From positions 1-64,000 of the forward strand of contig JBBQVK010000001.1 in assembly GCA_038211735.1 (NCBI GenBank): a DNA stretch of 64,000 bases. Direction: 5' to 3'. Numbering within the stretch: position 1 is the stretch's first letter; each line of letters starts with the position of its first letter. Position numbers and translations under genes: made by a program. The stretch comes from JBBQVK01 sp038211735. GTDB taxonomy: Bacteria > Patescibacteriota > Gracilibacteria > Absconditabacterales > Absconditicoccaceae. Of this stretch, positions 22,301 to 34,341 are shown piece after piece. The notes beneath the pieces were generated by a model. The model ran no database searches. It worked only from the letters and a program-made list of their open reading frames with translations, and was not told the origin of the DNA.

Positions 22301-22320
22301 CTTTACTAAATCTATATTTC

Positions 22321-23421
22321 ATGAAAATTGCAATTATAGCAGATTATAACAACAAGACGTGAGTCTGATCTCAAAACTATAATTTATATAGAGGTTTAAA
22401 TGAGTTGTGAGTAGAAACGGAGATTATAAATCTAGTATCTCCACAATGATTTAAAGGAATTCCTACGTATTGAAAAAATATAGTTAGCTCGTTGTGGTGA
22501 AGCACCTACCTTTCGTTTGCCTATGGGGTTTTTTTTAAGTTCCCGAAGGGACTTTCTAAGTTAATTTCCAAAGAAAAATATGATATAGTCATTTTGTGAC
22601 ACCAATGACTGGCATACTTATCTAGTACGCTATCTACATTGAACGTCAACTATCTAATTATAGTTGATGACCTTTTTTCTTTATATGAGTACGCAAAATG
22701 AGTTAATGTGCTTATTTATAATAAGCTTTTGCTTAAAAATCTTAAAAACATAGAAAACATTTCTTTTATATCTGATTATACGAAACACGACTACGAGCAT
22801 TACTACGGAGGTTTAAATCAGAAAAAAACTATAACCATCCCAATTGGCGTAAGTGATGAACACCAAAAAAACACCATAGAAAAGCCATATATTGATAAGC
22901 TAGTGCTCCAGAATAAGAAAATTATCCTCAACGTGTGATCTGAAGATATTCGTAAAAACATTAAAACATTTCTTGAAATCGCCAATTATTATAAAGACGA
23001 TGAGCGTATGGTCTTTATAAGAGTGTGAAAACCATCTGTAGACTCACAAGCGTATATTGCACAGCATAAACTAGATAACCTCTTATACGTAAGTTGATTG
23101 TCAGTAGAAGAGTTGTTTTCTTTGTATAAATCGAGTTATATCGTGCTTTCTCCGTCAACTTTAGAAGGTTTTTGAAAACAGATTTTTGAAGGATACCTTT
23201 TCAATAATTTCATTATTTCTACTAATGTTTCTGACGTGGCACAAATATTTGAAAAGGATCCAAATGTGTTTATTGTACATAATCCAAAATCACTTAGTGA
23301 GTATACTGGCCCTATAGATAAAATATTCAATCAAAACCTTATTTTTAAGGCGATAACTCAAATACAGTCCGTAGAAACAGAGAGTCAACAATATCTAGAG
23401 TTTATAAAAGAAATTTTATAA
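22321..23421 (+). CDS. Family 4 glycosyltransferase
   Basis: 366 residues. GT-B fold: N-terminal MKIAIIADYNNKTGVGSQNY, LNVGSEDIRKNIKTFLEIA in the middle (strand preceding the donor site), and the C-terminal donor-binding LSPSTLEGFGKQIFEG with the E-x7-E motif of GT4. About 16 TGA codons, one of the densest genes here. Last gene before a non-coding gap with its own promoter, so probably the end of a transcription unit. Donor unknown. Confidence 0.85.
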
Positions 23422-23469
23422 AAGCACTATTAGAAGCCTTTATTAGTCAGCTGGAGGAAAGTGTACCTA

Positions 23470-23497
23470 TTGATTACTCTAACAAAACAGGTATAAG
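23470..23497 (+). promoter_or_regulatory. Sigma-70-type promoter upstream of gmd
   Basis: TTGATT (23470-23475), 16-nt spacer, TATAAG (23492-23497), in the 134-nt gap between the GT4 gene and gmd. The spacer length equals that of two other promoters in this window. Confidence 0.5.
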
Positions 23498-23555
23498 ATG
23501 CCATTTAAAGAAATAGACGTCTTGTGTATCTATTTACCCATATATATCTCTTATA

Positions 23556-24536
23556 ATGGCTAAAACAGCGTTAATTACATGAATTTTATGACAAGATGGA
23601 CCGTATCTGGCTAAGTTCTTGCTTGATAAATGATATAAAGTATATGGACTGATTAGAAGATATACTAAACCAGATTTTTCTAACACTACCTATCTCGGAA
23701 TAACGGATAACATTCACTTTATTATTGGGGACCTCTCAGATGAGGCGTCTATTCTTAACGTCATAAAATCAATAAGACCAGATGAAGTATACAATCTTGC
23801 TGCTCAGTCATTTGTGGGTTCTTCACGAGACTTAGCTAAAACCACTACCGATATTAACTCATTGGGGGTATTATACATGCTGAATGCTATCAAATTATTT
23901 ACTCCAATGACAAAATTCTACCAAGCATCAACTAGTGAGATGTTTGGAAATAGTAATGTAAACTGAATCCAGACAGAGGATACGCCGCTTCATCCTAGAA
24001 GTCCGTATGCTATATCCAAACTATATGCATACCGAATGACTAATAACTTTAAAGAAAGTTATGGTATGTTCTGTTGTAATGGAATATTATTTAACCATGA
24101 ATCCCCAATACGTGGCATTGAATTCGTTACTCGCAAAATTACTGACGGAATTGCTAAGATAAAATACGGATTGGCAGACAGTATTTCCCTAGGTAATCTG
24201 GACAGTAGGAGAGATCGATGATTTGCAGGAGATTATGTAGAAGCGATGTGGTTGATGCTACAAGCAGAAGAACCAGATAACTATATTATTTCTACAGGCG
24301 AAAATCACTCTATACGCGAATTTTTGGATGTTGCTTTTGCTTATGCAGGCATAGATAATCGAGAAAAATACGTAAAAATAGATCCTAGATTTTATAGACC
24401 TGCAGAAGTACATGCTCTAGAAGGAAAATCAAATAAAGCAAAAGAGAAGTTATGATGGGAACCAAAAGTTAAGTTTAAAGAACTAGTAGAAATGATGATG
24501 GAGGCAGATCTAAAAAGGTATGCTCCCAAAGATTAA
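23556..24536 (+). CDS. gmd: GDP-mannose 4,6-dehydratase
   Basis: 326 residues. Converts GDP-mannose to GDP-4-keto-6-deoxymannose, the precursor of fucose, rhamnose and perosamine. Short-chain dehydrogenase fold: NAD(P)-binding TALITGILGQDGPYLAKFLL, STSEMFG, catalytic YAISK (Tyr-x3-Lys) and the GMD-typical HESPIRGIEFVTRKIT and NLDSRRDRGFAGDYVEAMW. The Gly of ITG and DRG are TGA. No reductase or aminotransferase that would finish the sugar is seen in the window. Confidence 0.93.
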
Positions 24537-24579
24537 ATGCTAAATATATATTTCAATCTCTAATCTATAACACTATAGT

Positions 24580-25257
24580 ATGATTAAATCATTTTTGAGG
24601 CTCATTGAAAGAATTTTGCTGCACTTCGGCATATATTTGGGTTCTGATATATATATGTTATGAAGGGAAAGAGATCATAAATTTCTCGCATACAAAGGTT
24701 GGGACTATGTGAGATTTTCTTCTTTAGAGCTTGTAGCATTTGAAATAAATACGAAAAATATCCCATGAAATTGCGCAGAAGTAGGTGTTTATCGTGGAGA
24801 TTTTGCAGCAAAGATAAATCAAGTGTTCCCTACTAAAACTCTTTATCTTTTCGATACATTTGAGTGATTTGCTCAAAACGATTTAGACATGGAGAAAGAA
24901 AAATCTTTTTCACACGGGAATCAATGATTTACAAACACTACCGTTGAAACAGTACTAGGACAAATGAACTATCCTGATAAGTGCATCGTAAAAAAATGAT
25001 ACTTTCCAGATACTGCTTCAGGTTTAGATGACACATTCTGTTTTGTCTCATTAGATGCAGACCTTTTTAAGCCCACCTATGATGGGTTAGTTTTCTTCTA
25101 TCCAAAACTAGTAACGTGAGGATATATTTTCATTCATGATTTCAACAACTATGAGTACACCTGAGCTAGAAAAGCTGTCGAACAATACTGTAGTGAGCAG
25201 TGAATTGGCTATTTCCCATTAACTGATAATTGCGGAAGTGTTGTTATTTGTAAATAA
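24580..25257 (+). CDS. TylF/MycF-like sugar O-methyltransferase
   Basis: 225 residues. The core matches macrocin-O-methyltransferase-like enzymes: NCAEVGVYRGDFAAKI (SAM motif I), LYLFDTFEGFA, FVSLDADLFKPTYDGL and GGYIFIHDFNNYEYTGA with the metal-binding acidic residues. It has an N-terminal region typical of the group. These enzymes methylate sugar hydroxyls on glycans or nucleotide sugars. Follows gmd by 43 nt. Confidence 0.85.
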
Positions 25258-25309
25258 ATATACCCTTAATTTCACTGTCAAATTTTTTACTAAGTGAGTT
25301 TTCCGAAAG

Positions 25310-26119
25310 ATGACTGGAAGATTGGCACATATTATATACAGAGAGCTATCTTTGTTGGGAAAAAATCCTCAACTTTTTTTCCTTAGACGATGGGGGTGTT
25401 TTTTTCTTAATAATGTTCTATGAATTAAAAAAGACTTACATTTTTTCTACAAGGCCAAAACATTCATTAAATTTCCAAACAATCTCTGAGTTTCTTACGT
25501 ACTCATGGAAACTTTCATTTACAAGATATTTGCAGATATGAAGGGACTTTCAAATCTATTAGATATTGGATGATTTCTTTGAGAAAGCGCTGTTTACCTA
25601 GCTGAACATAATAAAGCTGTATCTTGTTACGAACTCTCTCAGAAGAACTTTTCATATCTTACAGTGAACTGTAAAGGAGTTAAAAACTTACATTTTTACA
25701 ACGGTGCTGTAACTACTTCAGACACTGAACATGTTGAATATTTAGAAGATAGTGAGGTAGATAGCACCGTTAAAATAGATTTATCATCTACGCAGAAGAC
25801 GATTAGTGTGAAAAACTATAATATACTCACATTACTTAAAGAAAATGCATATGACGGGATTAAACTAGATATAGAAGGAGGTGAGTATGATATATTAAGA
25901 ACTCTGCTACAAGAAAGCGACCTATTTAACTTTACTAAATGAATTATTGAATTTCATGATTTGAATTTGTCTCCAAATCTGACTTTTCTAAAGGAGTTTA
26001 TTGCCTTCATTGTAAAAAAATGATACTCCTATTACCTTATTACGAACGAAAATCAGAAAATTACTGATGCTGAGATCCTTGCCTATAAGTTTTGTAATAT
26101 ATATTTTGAGTTACACTAA
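25310..26119 (+). CDS. FkbM-family methyltransferase
   Basis: 269 residues. SAM motif NLLDIGGFLGESAVYLAE (second and third Gly by TGA), FkbM-type CYELSQKNFSYLTVN and the family hallmark GIKLDIEGGEYDIL, followed by IIEFHDLN. FkbM proteins are O-methyltransferases often found in capsule and glycan clusters. The start at ATG 25310 is in frame with all motifs; under the standard code only a 92-residue fragment would be found. Last gene of the plus-strand run; its stop is 6 nt from the stop of the convergent run. Confidence 0.82.
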
Positions 26120-26125
26120 TTTCAA

Positions 26126-26857
26126 TTAAATTCTAGTAACACCTAGTCTATGTAAGAGCTGCATAAGTGCCTCAGTCATGAATCACTTTTTTAAACTCGT
26201 TCCTTGTCCAGTGATTCCTCTCATTTTAGGGTATACGGGTAGAGGATGAATCAGGTTACGCACTTTTTTCAATCTGTTGTAATAGATATGCTCTAGAAAT
26301 ACTATTTTCGTATCATCTACCTCTTCTCATGCTCACGTTAAATATTGATTAAAAAAAGAAACGGATGTCTTGAAAAGTGCTGTATTTACGGCCTTGGTAT
26401 TGAGCGAAAAGAGTGATGAAGGCATTAGTTTGGAAAAGCATACATCCCACTCTTGTGATGCATGAATGATCTTATTGATGTTTTCACATCGATACCTTCA
26501 GGTAATTTTTATGAATGATCCTGAGCTCTTGATAAGCTCTGAGTTATTGATTGCGTATTCTATGATTTCACTCTCTCCGAATCACCTTCACTTTTGAACA
26601 GACTTAGTATGATTACCCTTGAACTGTAAAATTTCTAGTTTCTTTCCCTGTTTTTTCGCAAGTTCATTAAGTGCTGGCATGTCTTTGATCTCATATTCTG
26701 AATTTTCACAAAATACTAGATAATCACAGTCAGACTTAATGAGATATGTACGGATGCTTTCGATATATTGAGCATATCTAATTTTAGGATCAACAATATT
26801 CAAAAATAGGATATCTTTTTGAGGTTCGATAGTTCCGGTAAGTAAGAGCGTATTCAT
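26126..26857 (-). CDS. Putative glycan-biosynthesis protein, glycosyltransferase-like
   Basis: 243 residues. Starts MNTLLLTGTIEPQKD and contains KGRGFGESEIIEYAI followed by SFIKITGRYRCEN, a pattern I associate with capsule-type putative glycosyltransferases of uncharacterised families. It has no signal peptide. Last gene of the minus-strand glycan run, 17 nt after the GT47-like gene. The activity is unproven and the family cannot be named with certainty. Confidence 0.55.
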
Positions 26858-26874
26858 CTATAAGTAATAGGTTG

Positions 26875-27963
26875 TTAAAGCTTGTTCATTTTGGATTCAA
26901 GTATGGTAATCAGTTTCGTATAGTAATTTTTCATTAAAAAGTGGCTTTCATATGTAGATCTAATTTGATCCTGAATAGTGTTTAGTGATCACTTATTTCT
27001 CATCACAAATCCATCAAGATAGTTTCAAATATTAGCAATATCATTGAAAGGAATGATAATAAACAGCTTATTATAGGGAATTTCGCTTTGAAAGGGTAGT
27101 TTTGCTCGGGTATCGATATAGACCACAATTTTCCCTAGACTCATTGCTTCATACTGCCTAAATGAGTAATTTCCAAATCATCTGACTACAAGTGAGAAGT
27201 CAGAGTTATTCATGTTTTCAATATACTCATCTCTTAACTGTGTTGTAGCATCTAACGTTAATGCGTGAGATCTTTGAATAAAGTTAAATCTATACTGAGG
27301 AAGTTTTTTAATGTAGGAGATACTTTCCCCTCTACAATAATTACCAATCCCTGCATTTACTAAGCGTCAGTATAGTTTCTCACTTTTATATCTTATAAGA
27401 ATCTTCTTTAGTCATGTATTTCTAAGTATTACTCCCACTATTCTAACTCACAGATAATAAATCCATGAACGAAAATCATGATAAGTCGAATATCCAGTAA
27501 ATCCAATAGAGTATTTTTTATCTTCTGACTCATCAATATACGTAATCTTATTGTTATACATCTGGAGCAGATTTTGTGGGAAGGGCGGTAAACAGTACTC
27601 ATTTCAAGGGTTTTCTACATTCGTAGACCTTTTAAATCGCACTATATTGCTATTTACATCAATATATTCATCTATCTCTCAATAGGAAAAAACCAACACT
27701 TTTTTACCATAGCGTAATGCCTTATTTGAATAGACTTTTAATTCATCAAAGTTATCTAAACGAAAGTATTTTGGATATACGTAATAGTCACAACTTTCTT
27801 CTGATTCCAGAGTTAATAAGTCTGATTGTTTGCAATAATCATGTCGTTGTTTGATTTGTTGAGGATCTTCTCACCAAATAGAGAATGAAGGAACACCTAA
27901 AAATGGTGACAAAAAGCTCAAGTACTCCTGCTGTATTAGTGATTTATCAAAGTAGACGTTCAT
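26875..27963 (-). CDS. Exostosin/GT47-like glycosyltransferase
   Basis: 362 residues. The C-terminal half contains FSLVVRGFGNYSFRQYEAMSLGKIVVYID, here split as NNSDFSLVVRGFGNYSFRQY then EAMSLGKIVVYIDT, a donor-site pattern seen in exostosin-type GT-B enzymes (fR..Eal..G.iPv). The N-terminal half has SIGFTGYSTYHDFRSW. No signal peptide. Situated 8 nt downstream of a GT9-like gene in the same direction. Substrate unknown. Confidence 0.62.
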
Positions 27964-27971
27964 AGATGATA

Positions 27972-29000
27972 CTACTTATCTAAAATCTTTTTTATGGCGT
28001 ATATTACATACTCAGCTTTTGTTGCTCTTCTACACTCTCCTTCTCTATCGGTCCCATAGAAGACGCATGTTTTGATCCAGCCCTTTATTCACTCTTTAGG
28101 AGCCTCTTCACTGAAGTAGTTACATGGGACACACTGAGGGTAGGGATATTGCCTTATATTGAAACTTGTAGTATTGTTTACAGGTGCTTGCATGATAAAG
28201 GCGGTAATATTCTGAATAGAGATATTATTTGGGTTCATAAGATGTCAAAGCCACATCAAACCGCCATCCATGGAGATATTGAGCAAAGAGTCGCTTAAGA
28301 GATGAGATGCTTCTAATATCTTCGTTTTGCCTAACAAATCTATCGTATTATATCTGCTAAAGTCGATTTTTTGTGTAATTCGCCTTTCTCTCTCTCATCA
28401 TAGAAGAACTATTGTTACCCCTTTCTCGTGTATAAAATCGAGCACTTTAACTAATTCGTCTATGGGCAAACATCTCACATAGAGAGAGGGGAAGAGCGTT
28501 ATAAATTTCTTGTCTCCAATTCAAGATGTTGTCCTGTATTCACTACTATACTCGAAGTCTAGAAACTTCTTATATTCGTATAAAGAGTCTATCTTACGAT
28601 TAAGCATTCATTCAATTATATTAGTATATGGGCCAGATATGTCGTTCATATGTTTAAAAGTATATCTATACTTTCTTGAAAAAAGTCTTCACCATAGCGA
28701 AGAGTAAAAGGTGTTTGTAGGAGTGTATGATTCACTAAACTTTAGTAAATTGCGTAAAATAAAACCAATTAACTTCAACTTGTTACGCGGTACTCGGATA
28801 ATGTCATCGTATAAGTTATTCTTTTTATAGAACTCAAAAATTTCATCAGTATTGTAGAAAAGGATGAAATACTCTGGTTCATAGCAGAGCAGGGTGACAT
28901 GATATCACTGATTTTTGAGATCTAAGAGTTTAGGGATTAATGCTATGCGATCTCCCAGTCCGCTTGCTGCCGCAATAAATAATATCTTCTTTTTTTTCAT
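27972..29000 (-). CDS. GT9-like glycosyltransferase
   Basis: 342 residues. N-terminal ILFIAAASGLGDRIALIPKL and C-terminal half FITLFPSLYVRCLP, VTIVLLGGERERRI, KILEASHLLSDS and LNISMDGGLMWLGHLMN reproduce the order of GT9/heptosyltransferase motifs (the last equals the D.G..H..A motif). The C-terminus has several Cys (YPQCVPCNYF, KTCVFYG, GECRR) like heptosyltransferases. One of three GT9-type genes in the locus. Confidence 0.72.
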
Positions 29001-29025
29001 TTCGAAGTAATTGAGATAAGATCTT

Positions 29026-29691
29026 CTATGAGCATGATTTTATTACACTCATAAGTTCAAATGTGTAGTAATCAATTGCAATTAACTTTCATAGTAAGCG
29101 CGATATCAATGTTTTTATTAATCCATTTGGCTGTACATTAAAGTGCTGTATATTGGCTTTATCTACTCACGCTTCTTGCAATACTTGGTTAAATGAATTA
29201 GAGGTATAGATAGTTTTATGAGTAATGTCATTATATCTTCACAATGCGCCTGAAATAGATCCTGCATTTGGCATGAAGTTAATCCAAACTCCCTGTGGAG
29301 TAAGGTGGTGTACGATCTGTCATGCAAGTTTTATGCCTTCCTCAATTGAAAAATGTTCAAATACGTGACTTAGATAGATTACATCATATTTTTCATCAGT
29401 TTTATCAAAGTATTCTAGGGCGTCTACACAGAGTATTTTGTATTGTGAGAACTGTTTAGATAACTCGTCAGCGACTGTTTTATCAACTTCAATTCCAGTA
29501 TAATTTTTAACGTTTTTGTATACGCAAAAATTCGCAAAGCCTCCTAATCCAGTTCCTAGCTCTAAAACTTTAGTTCCTGGATTGATATAAGATCAAAATC
29601 TCTTATCCATCTTCCTATTTTGCTCTTTTGAATCCTTCTCTAGTTGTATTCAATATGAGTGATTTTGGAAATAGTTTTCGTACGTTTGCAT
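29026..29691 (-). CDS. SAM-dependent methyltransferase (class I)
   Basis: 221 residues. Motif I is KVLELGTGLGGFANFCV, followed by YTGIEVDKTVADELSKQF (acidic SAM ribose ligand), DVIYLSHVFEHFS (motif 4 of Methyltransf_11/23 type). Lies between the GT9-like and FkbM genes, 25-31 nt from each. Substrate probably a glycan intermediate, from context only. Confidence 0.82.
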
Positions 29692-29722
29692 TACGTCTAT
29701 CTAGTAAATAAAACTCATTATA

Positions 29723-30601
29723 CTATTTCTTAGGTTTATGAAATAGATATTCAGTTACATCTATTTTTCTGTAATCAAATCACAGTTTTTTCATAAATGT
29801 AATGACATTATTTCCACTCTGACCATTTTCAAACACTTCTACTATAATATCAACATCTTGTAGCTTTTTCAATGTTTCTTCCATTCCTTGTAGTGTCTCA
29901 TATTCATGTCATTCCACATCAATAAGCATCAACTTTATGTCTTGAATATTGATAACCAAATCAAAACTATCTAATTTTACTATCGGCAGTTTTAGTATGT
30001 TGCCGTCGTTCTTATTGTTGTTTACGACATGAGACATTCATTCATGTTCCTCAACAAATTGGAATTCAATATTTCAGTTATGATCTCAAACGGCATAACA
30101 ATGAGCTGTGATTTTGTTTCATAGTCAAGATAGCTAAATATTGGACATTAACTCACTATAGATACTTGGTACTGGTTCGAAAGCAATTACGTTATAATTA
30201 TAAACTTTTGCTAATTCTACTGCCCATCTTCATTGATTTGCTCATATATTTAAACAATAGATCTTATTATCTTGCGGTTTATATTTATCAGCATTAATGC
30301 TTATAAACTTTCTAACTAATGGTTCATAATCTTTATGCATTCTTCCTCGTGCATCAAAACTTTTTCATACGTATGAACCAAAAGAAGTAGTAAATAGAAA
30401 AGGTTTCTTTATTTTTCTGATTATTGGCATATAAATATGTTTATTAACTTTATATCAAACTATATTTACAGTCCATGTAAATAATAGTAAAAGAAGATAT
30501 CTCCATATAAAGTCAATTTGTAAATTATTAGAAAAAACCAAAAACATAGTTTTCGTATTATCTACTAATATTCTAGCTTTGCTAATTATAAACGCATACA
30601 T
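29723..30601 (-). pseudogene. FkbM-family methyltransferase interrupted by one in-frame TAG
   Basis: Reading frame of 293 codons from ATG 30601 to TAG 29723-29725, with a single TAG at 30134-30136 (codon 156). Both sides stay in frame and are clearly FkbM: before it LNIGANQGRWAVELAK (two Gly by TGA) and IAFEPVPSIYSELMSN, after it LSGLGNKITAHCYAVGDHNG, MLIDVEGHEYETLQ and IIVEVFEN. The family normally has a Lys-like residue at the TAG position, so one AAG-to-TAG change would explain it. The N-terminal 60 residues contain two hydrophobic segments. Either a recent nonsense mutation, a strain variant, a sequencing error, or tolerated readthrough. Confidence 0.7.
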
Positions 30602-30654
30602 TATTTCCTAAAAGAAAAATAAAATTATATATAAAGAATACAAAACACATTATA

Positions 30655-32178
30655 TTATTTTCTCAATTTCATTACTTCACCCTTTAAAGTAATTATCTTT
30701 TCCCAGTTAAATATACCAATTAATATATAGAACCCAATTAATATAAACATTAATTTCCACAAATTATTATATCTCAGCAGATCATCAAAAATAAATATCG
30801 TTGATTTGAAATATCAGATTAAAATTCCCAACAAAGAAGCAAAAACAATGTTCTTTATTACAAAATACCAATCTATAGTGATTTTTATCTGTTTATCCAA
30901 TATAATATAGCTTAGAATAAACAAAAGTAATTGACCAAGACAGAACCCTATTATTGCTCAATATATTCAAAACATATGAATAAATAAAAGTGCGGTCACA
31001 ATAACAAATAGTGTAGATATAGCCATTATTTTTACTCTTTCTTTAATTTTACCCATACCTGCTAATACAGAAAAATTAAATCCCTGTAAGATATTAAATA
31101 CAATAAATATAGCGGCAATAGATATTAAGGCACCACTAAATAAGAATTTAGTTCAAAAGACAATTAGCGCTATTTCTTTTCATAAAAACAGTAAAATAAT
31201 CGCTAAAGTAAAGCTAAAAACAGAAAAATATGTATAGAAAAAATTAAACAATCATGACAACTTTATTGTATCTTTTTTGTTTATTAATTCCGAAACTATC
31301 GGGAATATAAGTCACAAAATTGGTCAAATTATAAAAAATCACATACTAAATAGGCTCAAAAAATTAGTATAATATCACGCTGATTCAGGTCAAATAATAA
31401 TTATAACTAATTGCTGAATAATCTGTCCAAATAAGCTACTTATATTCGATCATAGGAAACACCGCAATGCATATTTCATATATTCTCTAAGCATAGGTCT
31501 CTCTCGTACAAAATCTCCTTGTAATAATCTTTTTTTATATTTTTTATGAAATATTATATATGAAAAGACAATACCTACCGCTAGTCATAGGATTCGATTT
31601 AAACTATACCATTCAATACTTTGTCTTCAAGTAAAGAAAAAGAAAATAGTAAATCCAACTATACTCCGCATTCTTATAAAATCTATAAATTGATAATCAA
31701 ATGTATTCTGGAAGGCAACAAAAATGCTTTGCATAGTTTGGAATAAATTTATACCAAGGAAAAAGAAACAAAAGTATCTCAATATAACTATAGAACTTTC
31801 ACTATGAAAGTAATTTTCAGCTAGCCATGGAGCCCCTAGCCGAAGGAACGTAGCAATTACCCCAGCAGTGAGCATTTGCATACTTAAAGAAATATATATA
31901 GAGGTTTTAATATAATTATACTGTTTTTTAATTCGATATCTTGGTAAAAAATATTGTAGGCTTTCTGTTAAACCAAGATCATTATAAACGTTTAACAGTC
32001 ACAATAAACTAACTATAGTATACAATATACCTACATCTTCTACAGATAGTGAATTGGAGACCAAAACTTTTACTATATATCCTGCAGGCGCGATCAAATA
32101 TGCAAAAAAATATAACCAAAATCCTTTCTTGATGAGTTTTTCTCAAAGTGGCTGATCTGACAATAATTCTCAATCCAT
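30655..32178 (-). CDS. Wzx-type polysaccharide flippase (MOP superfamily)
   Basis: 507 residues, about 12-14 hydrophobic segments. The opening LGEKLIKKGFWLYFFAYLIA, SNSLSVEDVGILYTIVSLLG and LGLTESLQYFLPRY are the start pattern of oligosaccharide flippases (early helices with the G-x-x-Y and L..A/E..F motifs). The gene is very AT-rich. It would move lipid-linked oligosaccharides from the inside to the outside of the membrane. 44 nt downstream of a GT9 gene in the same direction. Confidence 0.82.
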
Positions 32179-32222
32179 TTACGAATCTTTTAATAAAATA
32201 GGCATCTCTTAAATAGTGCGAT

Positions 32223-33344
32223 TTATGATATTGCTTTAACAGCCTCTTCATATACCATTTGGGGAGTAATTTGATCTACAATAGACTGGCTACATGGCAA
32301 AAATTCTCCCAAATGGACATTGATATATGCGGTTCCATCTCCTTCATACAAGGCAATGTTTTTGTCAGCAGGATAAGGCCCAAATCTTTGTGGGAGGTTA
32401 GGGCCAAATAGACCTATAGTTTTTATACCCATGGCAGCTCCTAAGTGCATGGGGCCTGTGTCGTTACTAATTAGTAAGTCACAACGAGAAAGAATATAAC
32501 AAAATACAAACAGAGGAGTTGCTAAGATTTGTGTATTTATAGCAGTGTTTATCCCGCTTTGAATAGCTTGTATGACTTCAAGATCACTTTTAGTCCCAGA
32601 AAAGAAGAAAACAATGCGTTCTTTGTAGGTGGTATGTAAAAGTTCAATGAGTTCTATTCGATGGGTAGTTGACCAAAACCTTTCAGTAGAGGTTTCAGCT
32701 CCACCTGTATGAAGACATACTTTAATTTGTGCGGAATATGGTTCCAAAAAATCATCTCCCTTCTCAATATCTTGAGTCTCTATTTTTACAGGTTCAAGAG
32801 TCAGTGGAGTAGCAGGTATTATCTGTAACGGTCTCAATAGATCTAAGAACGTTAACACAACATGTTGTTGATCGTTGTAGGGGACTGGCATGTTATAGCC
32901 AATTCTTCTATTTCGTATTGCAGCAAAACCAACAGACAGTTTGCCGAGTCGCATACTCAAGAGAGTAGAGGTGCGGAAGTACTCTTCTGTATCAATTACG
33001 ATATCGTAGTCTTTAAATTTCAATATAAGCCTCAAAAAATCTTTTAGATTAAAGAGGTCATAATAGTGAGTGAAATATCCCTGTCTTTTATAAAGAGGAA
33101 TAGTTCTCTTGCTGCCTAAAAGATCATATTGTATATCGTTGCCATAATTCAATTGCAGTTGTTTAATCATAGGGAAAGTCAGTACAGCAGAGCCTAACCC
33201 TCGTATACGTATGATTAATATCTTTTTGGGAGTAGTATATAATAAGGCTTTGTCTGAAGCATAAAAATATTTTGTCCGGGAAAATAATCGTACAAAAATT
33301 CATACTAGTACAATATCAATTTGTCTCAAAACCTTGATATGCAT
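32223..33344 (-). CDS. GT9 glycosyltransferase (ADP-heptose transferase type)
   Basis: 373 residues. Strong GT9 features: ILIIRIRGLGSAVLTFPMIK at the start, KVCLHTGGAETSTERFWS (nucleotide-binding strand), and the signature CDLLISNDTGPMHLGAAMG followed by IKTIGLFGP. Lies downstream of the ADP-heptose genes: its ATG overlaps the hldD stop by 1 nt. The direct coupling to hldD makes heptose the most likely donor sugar. Confidence 0.88.
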
Positions 33345-34315
33345 TACAAATATGTTTGTGTAACTAAATACTCCTTAACATACTCAGTCACTCCTTCTTC
33401 CAAACTCATAAAAGGAAAATGATATCAGGCATTATAAAGTTTGTCCATCTTTGCTTCAGTAAAATATTGATAGTTTGCCCTTATGTCAGATGGCGTATCG
33501 ATATAGCTAATTGAAGGCTTCAAATAAAGAGCACTAAATACTGTATTAGCTAAATCATAGAAACTTCTTGCCTTCCCGGTTCAGAGATTATAAATTCAAT
33601 TTAATGCAGTATTTGTAATATTTTTAATAAAGAATTCTATTACGTGCAAGAGATCCTTCACATAAATAAAATCCCTGCTTTGCATTCCATCTGCAAAATC
33701 TTCTCTATGGCTACGAAATAATGACATTTTACCTGTTGTAGAAATTGAGCGATACGCATGAAGTACAACAGATGCCATACGTCATTTATGATATTCATTT
33801 GGTCAGTAGACATTGAAAAATTTAAGTCAGATCCAATATGGAGGTTTCCTTTGCTGTCCAAGTGCCCATATATCAAATAGTTGTTTAGATCGTCAATAAG
33901 GATTTAATGGCTTAAGATTTGGTATATCAACCTCATCATCATCAAAATTGGATTCTTCTCAACCATATGTGGCCGCGGAAGATGCATATATAAAGGGTAT
34001 AGCATGTGTCGTACACCAATGCCATAATTTTTTGCTATATCATAAATTTAAATTATCAAAAATGTCTTCGTCAAACTCAGTTGTATCCGTTCTTGCTCCC
34101 AAATGTACTATACATGTAATGTGAGATGAGTTCTTTGTAAGCCATTCCCACAAATTATCTCTTGAAACTGGCGTCACTAATGACATTCGTTTTCGATTTT
34201 TTTCTTTGTTCGATTTAGTGAAATCATCTACTGCAATCATTGTTTGTCATGAGGAGAGTAGAGTAGACACTAAAGTGCTACCTATAAATCATGCAGCTCC
34301 TGTGACAATAATCAT
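33344..34315 (-). CDS. hldD: ADP-L-glycero-D-manno-heptose 6-epimerase
   Basis: 323 residues. Last step of ADP-heptose synthesis. Short-chain dehydrogenase fold: MIIVTGAAGFIGSTLVSTLL with the second Gly of GxxGxxG encoded by TGA, IVHLGARTDTTEFD, FIYASSAATYG, catalytic NPYGRSKQLFD (Tyr-x3-Lys) and HldD-typical KFFNVYGPNEYHKGRMASV and SRDFIYVKDLL. Length equals the family norm. Follows rfaE1 with a 26-nt gap. Confidence 0.92.
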
Positions 34316-34341
34316 GTATTTAATTCTAATAAAGTCTATTT

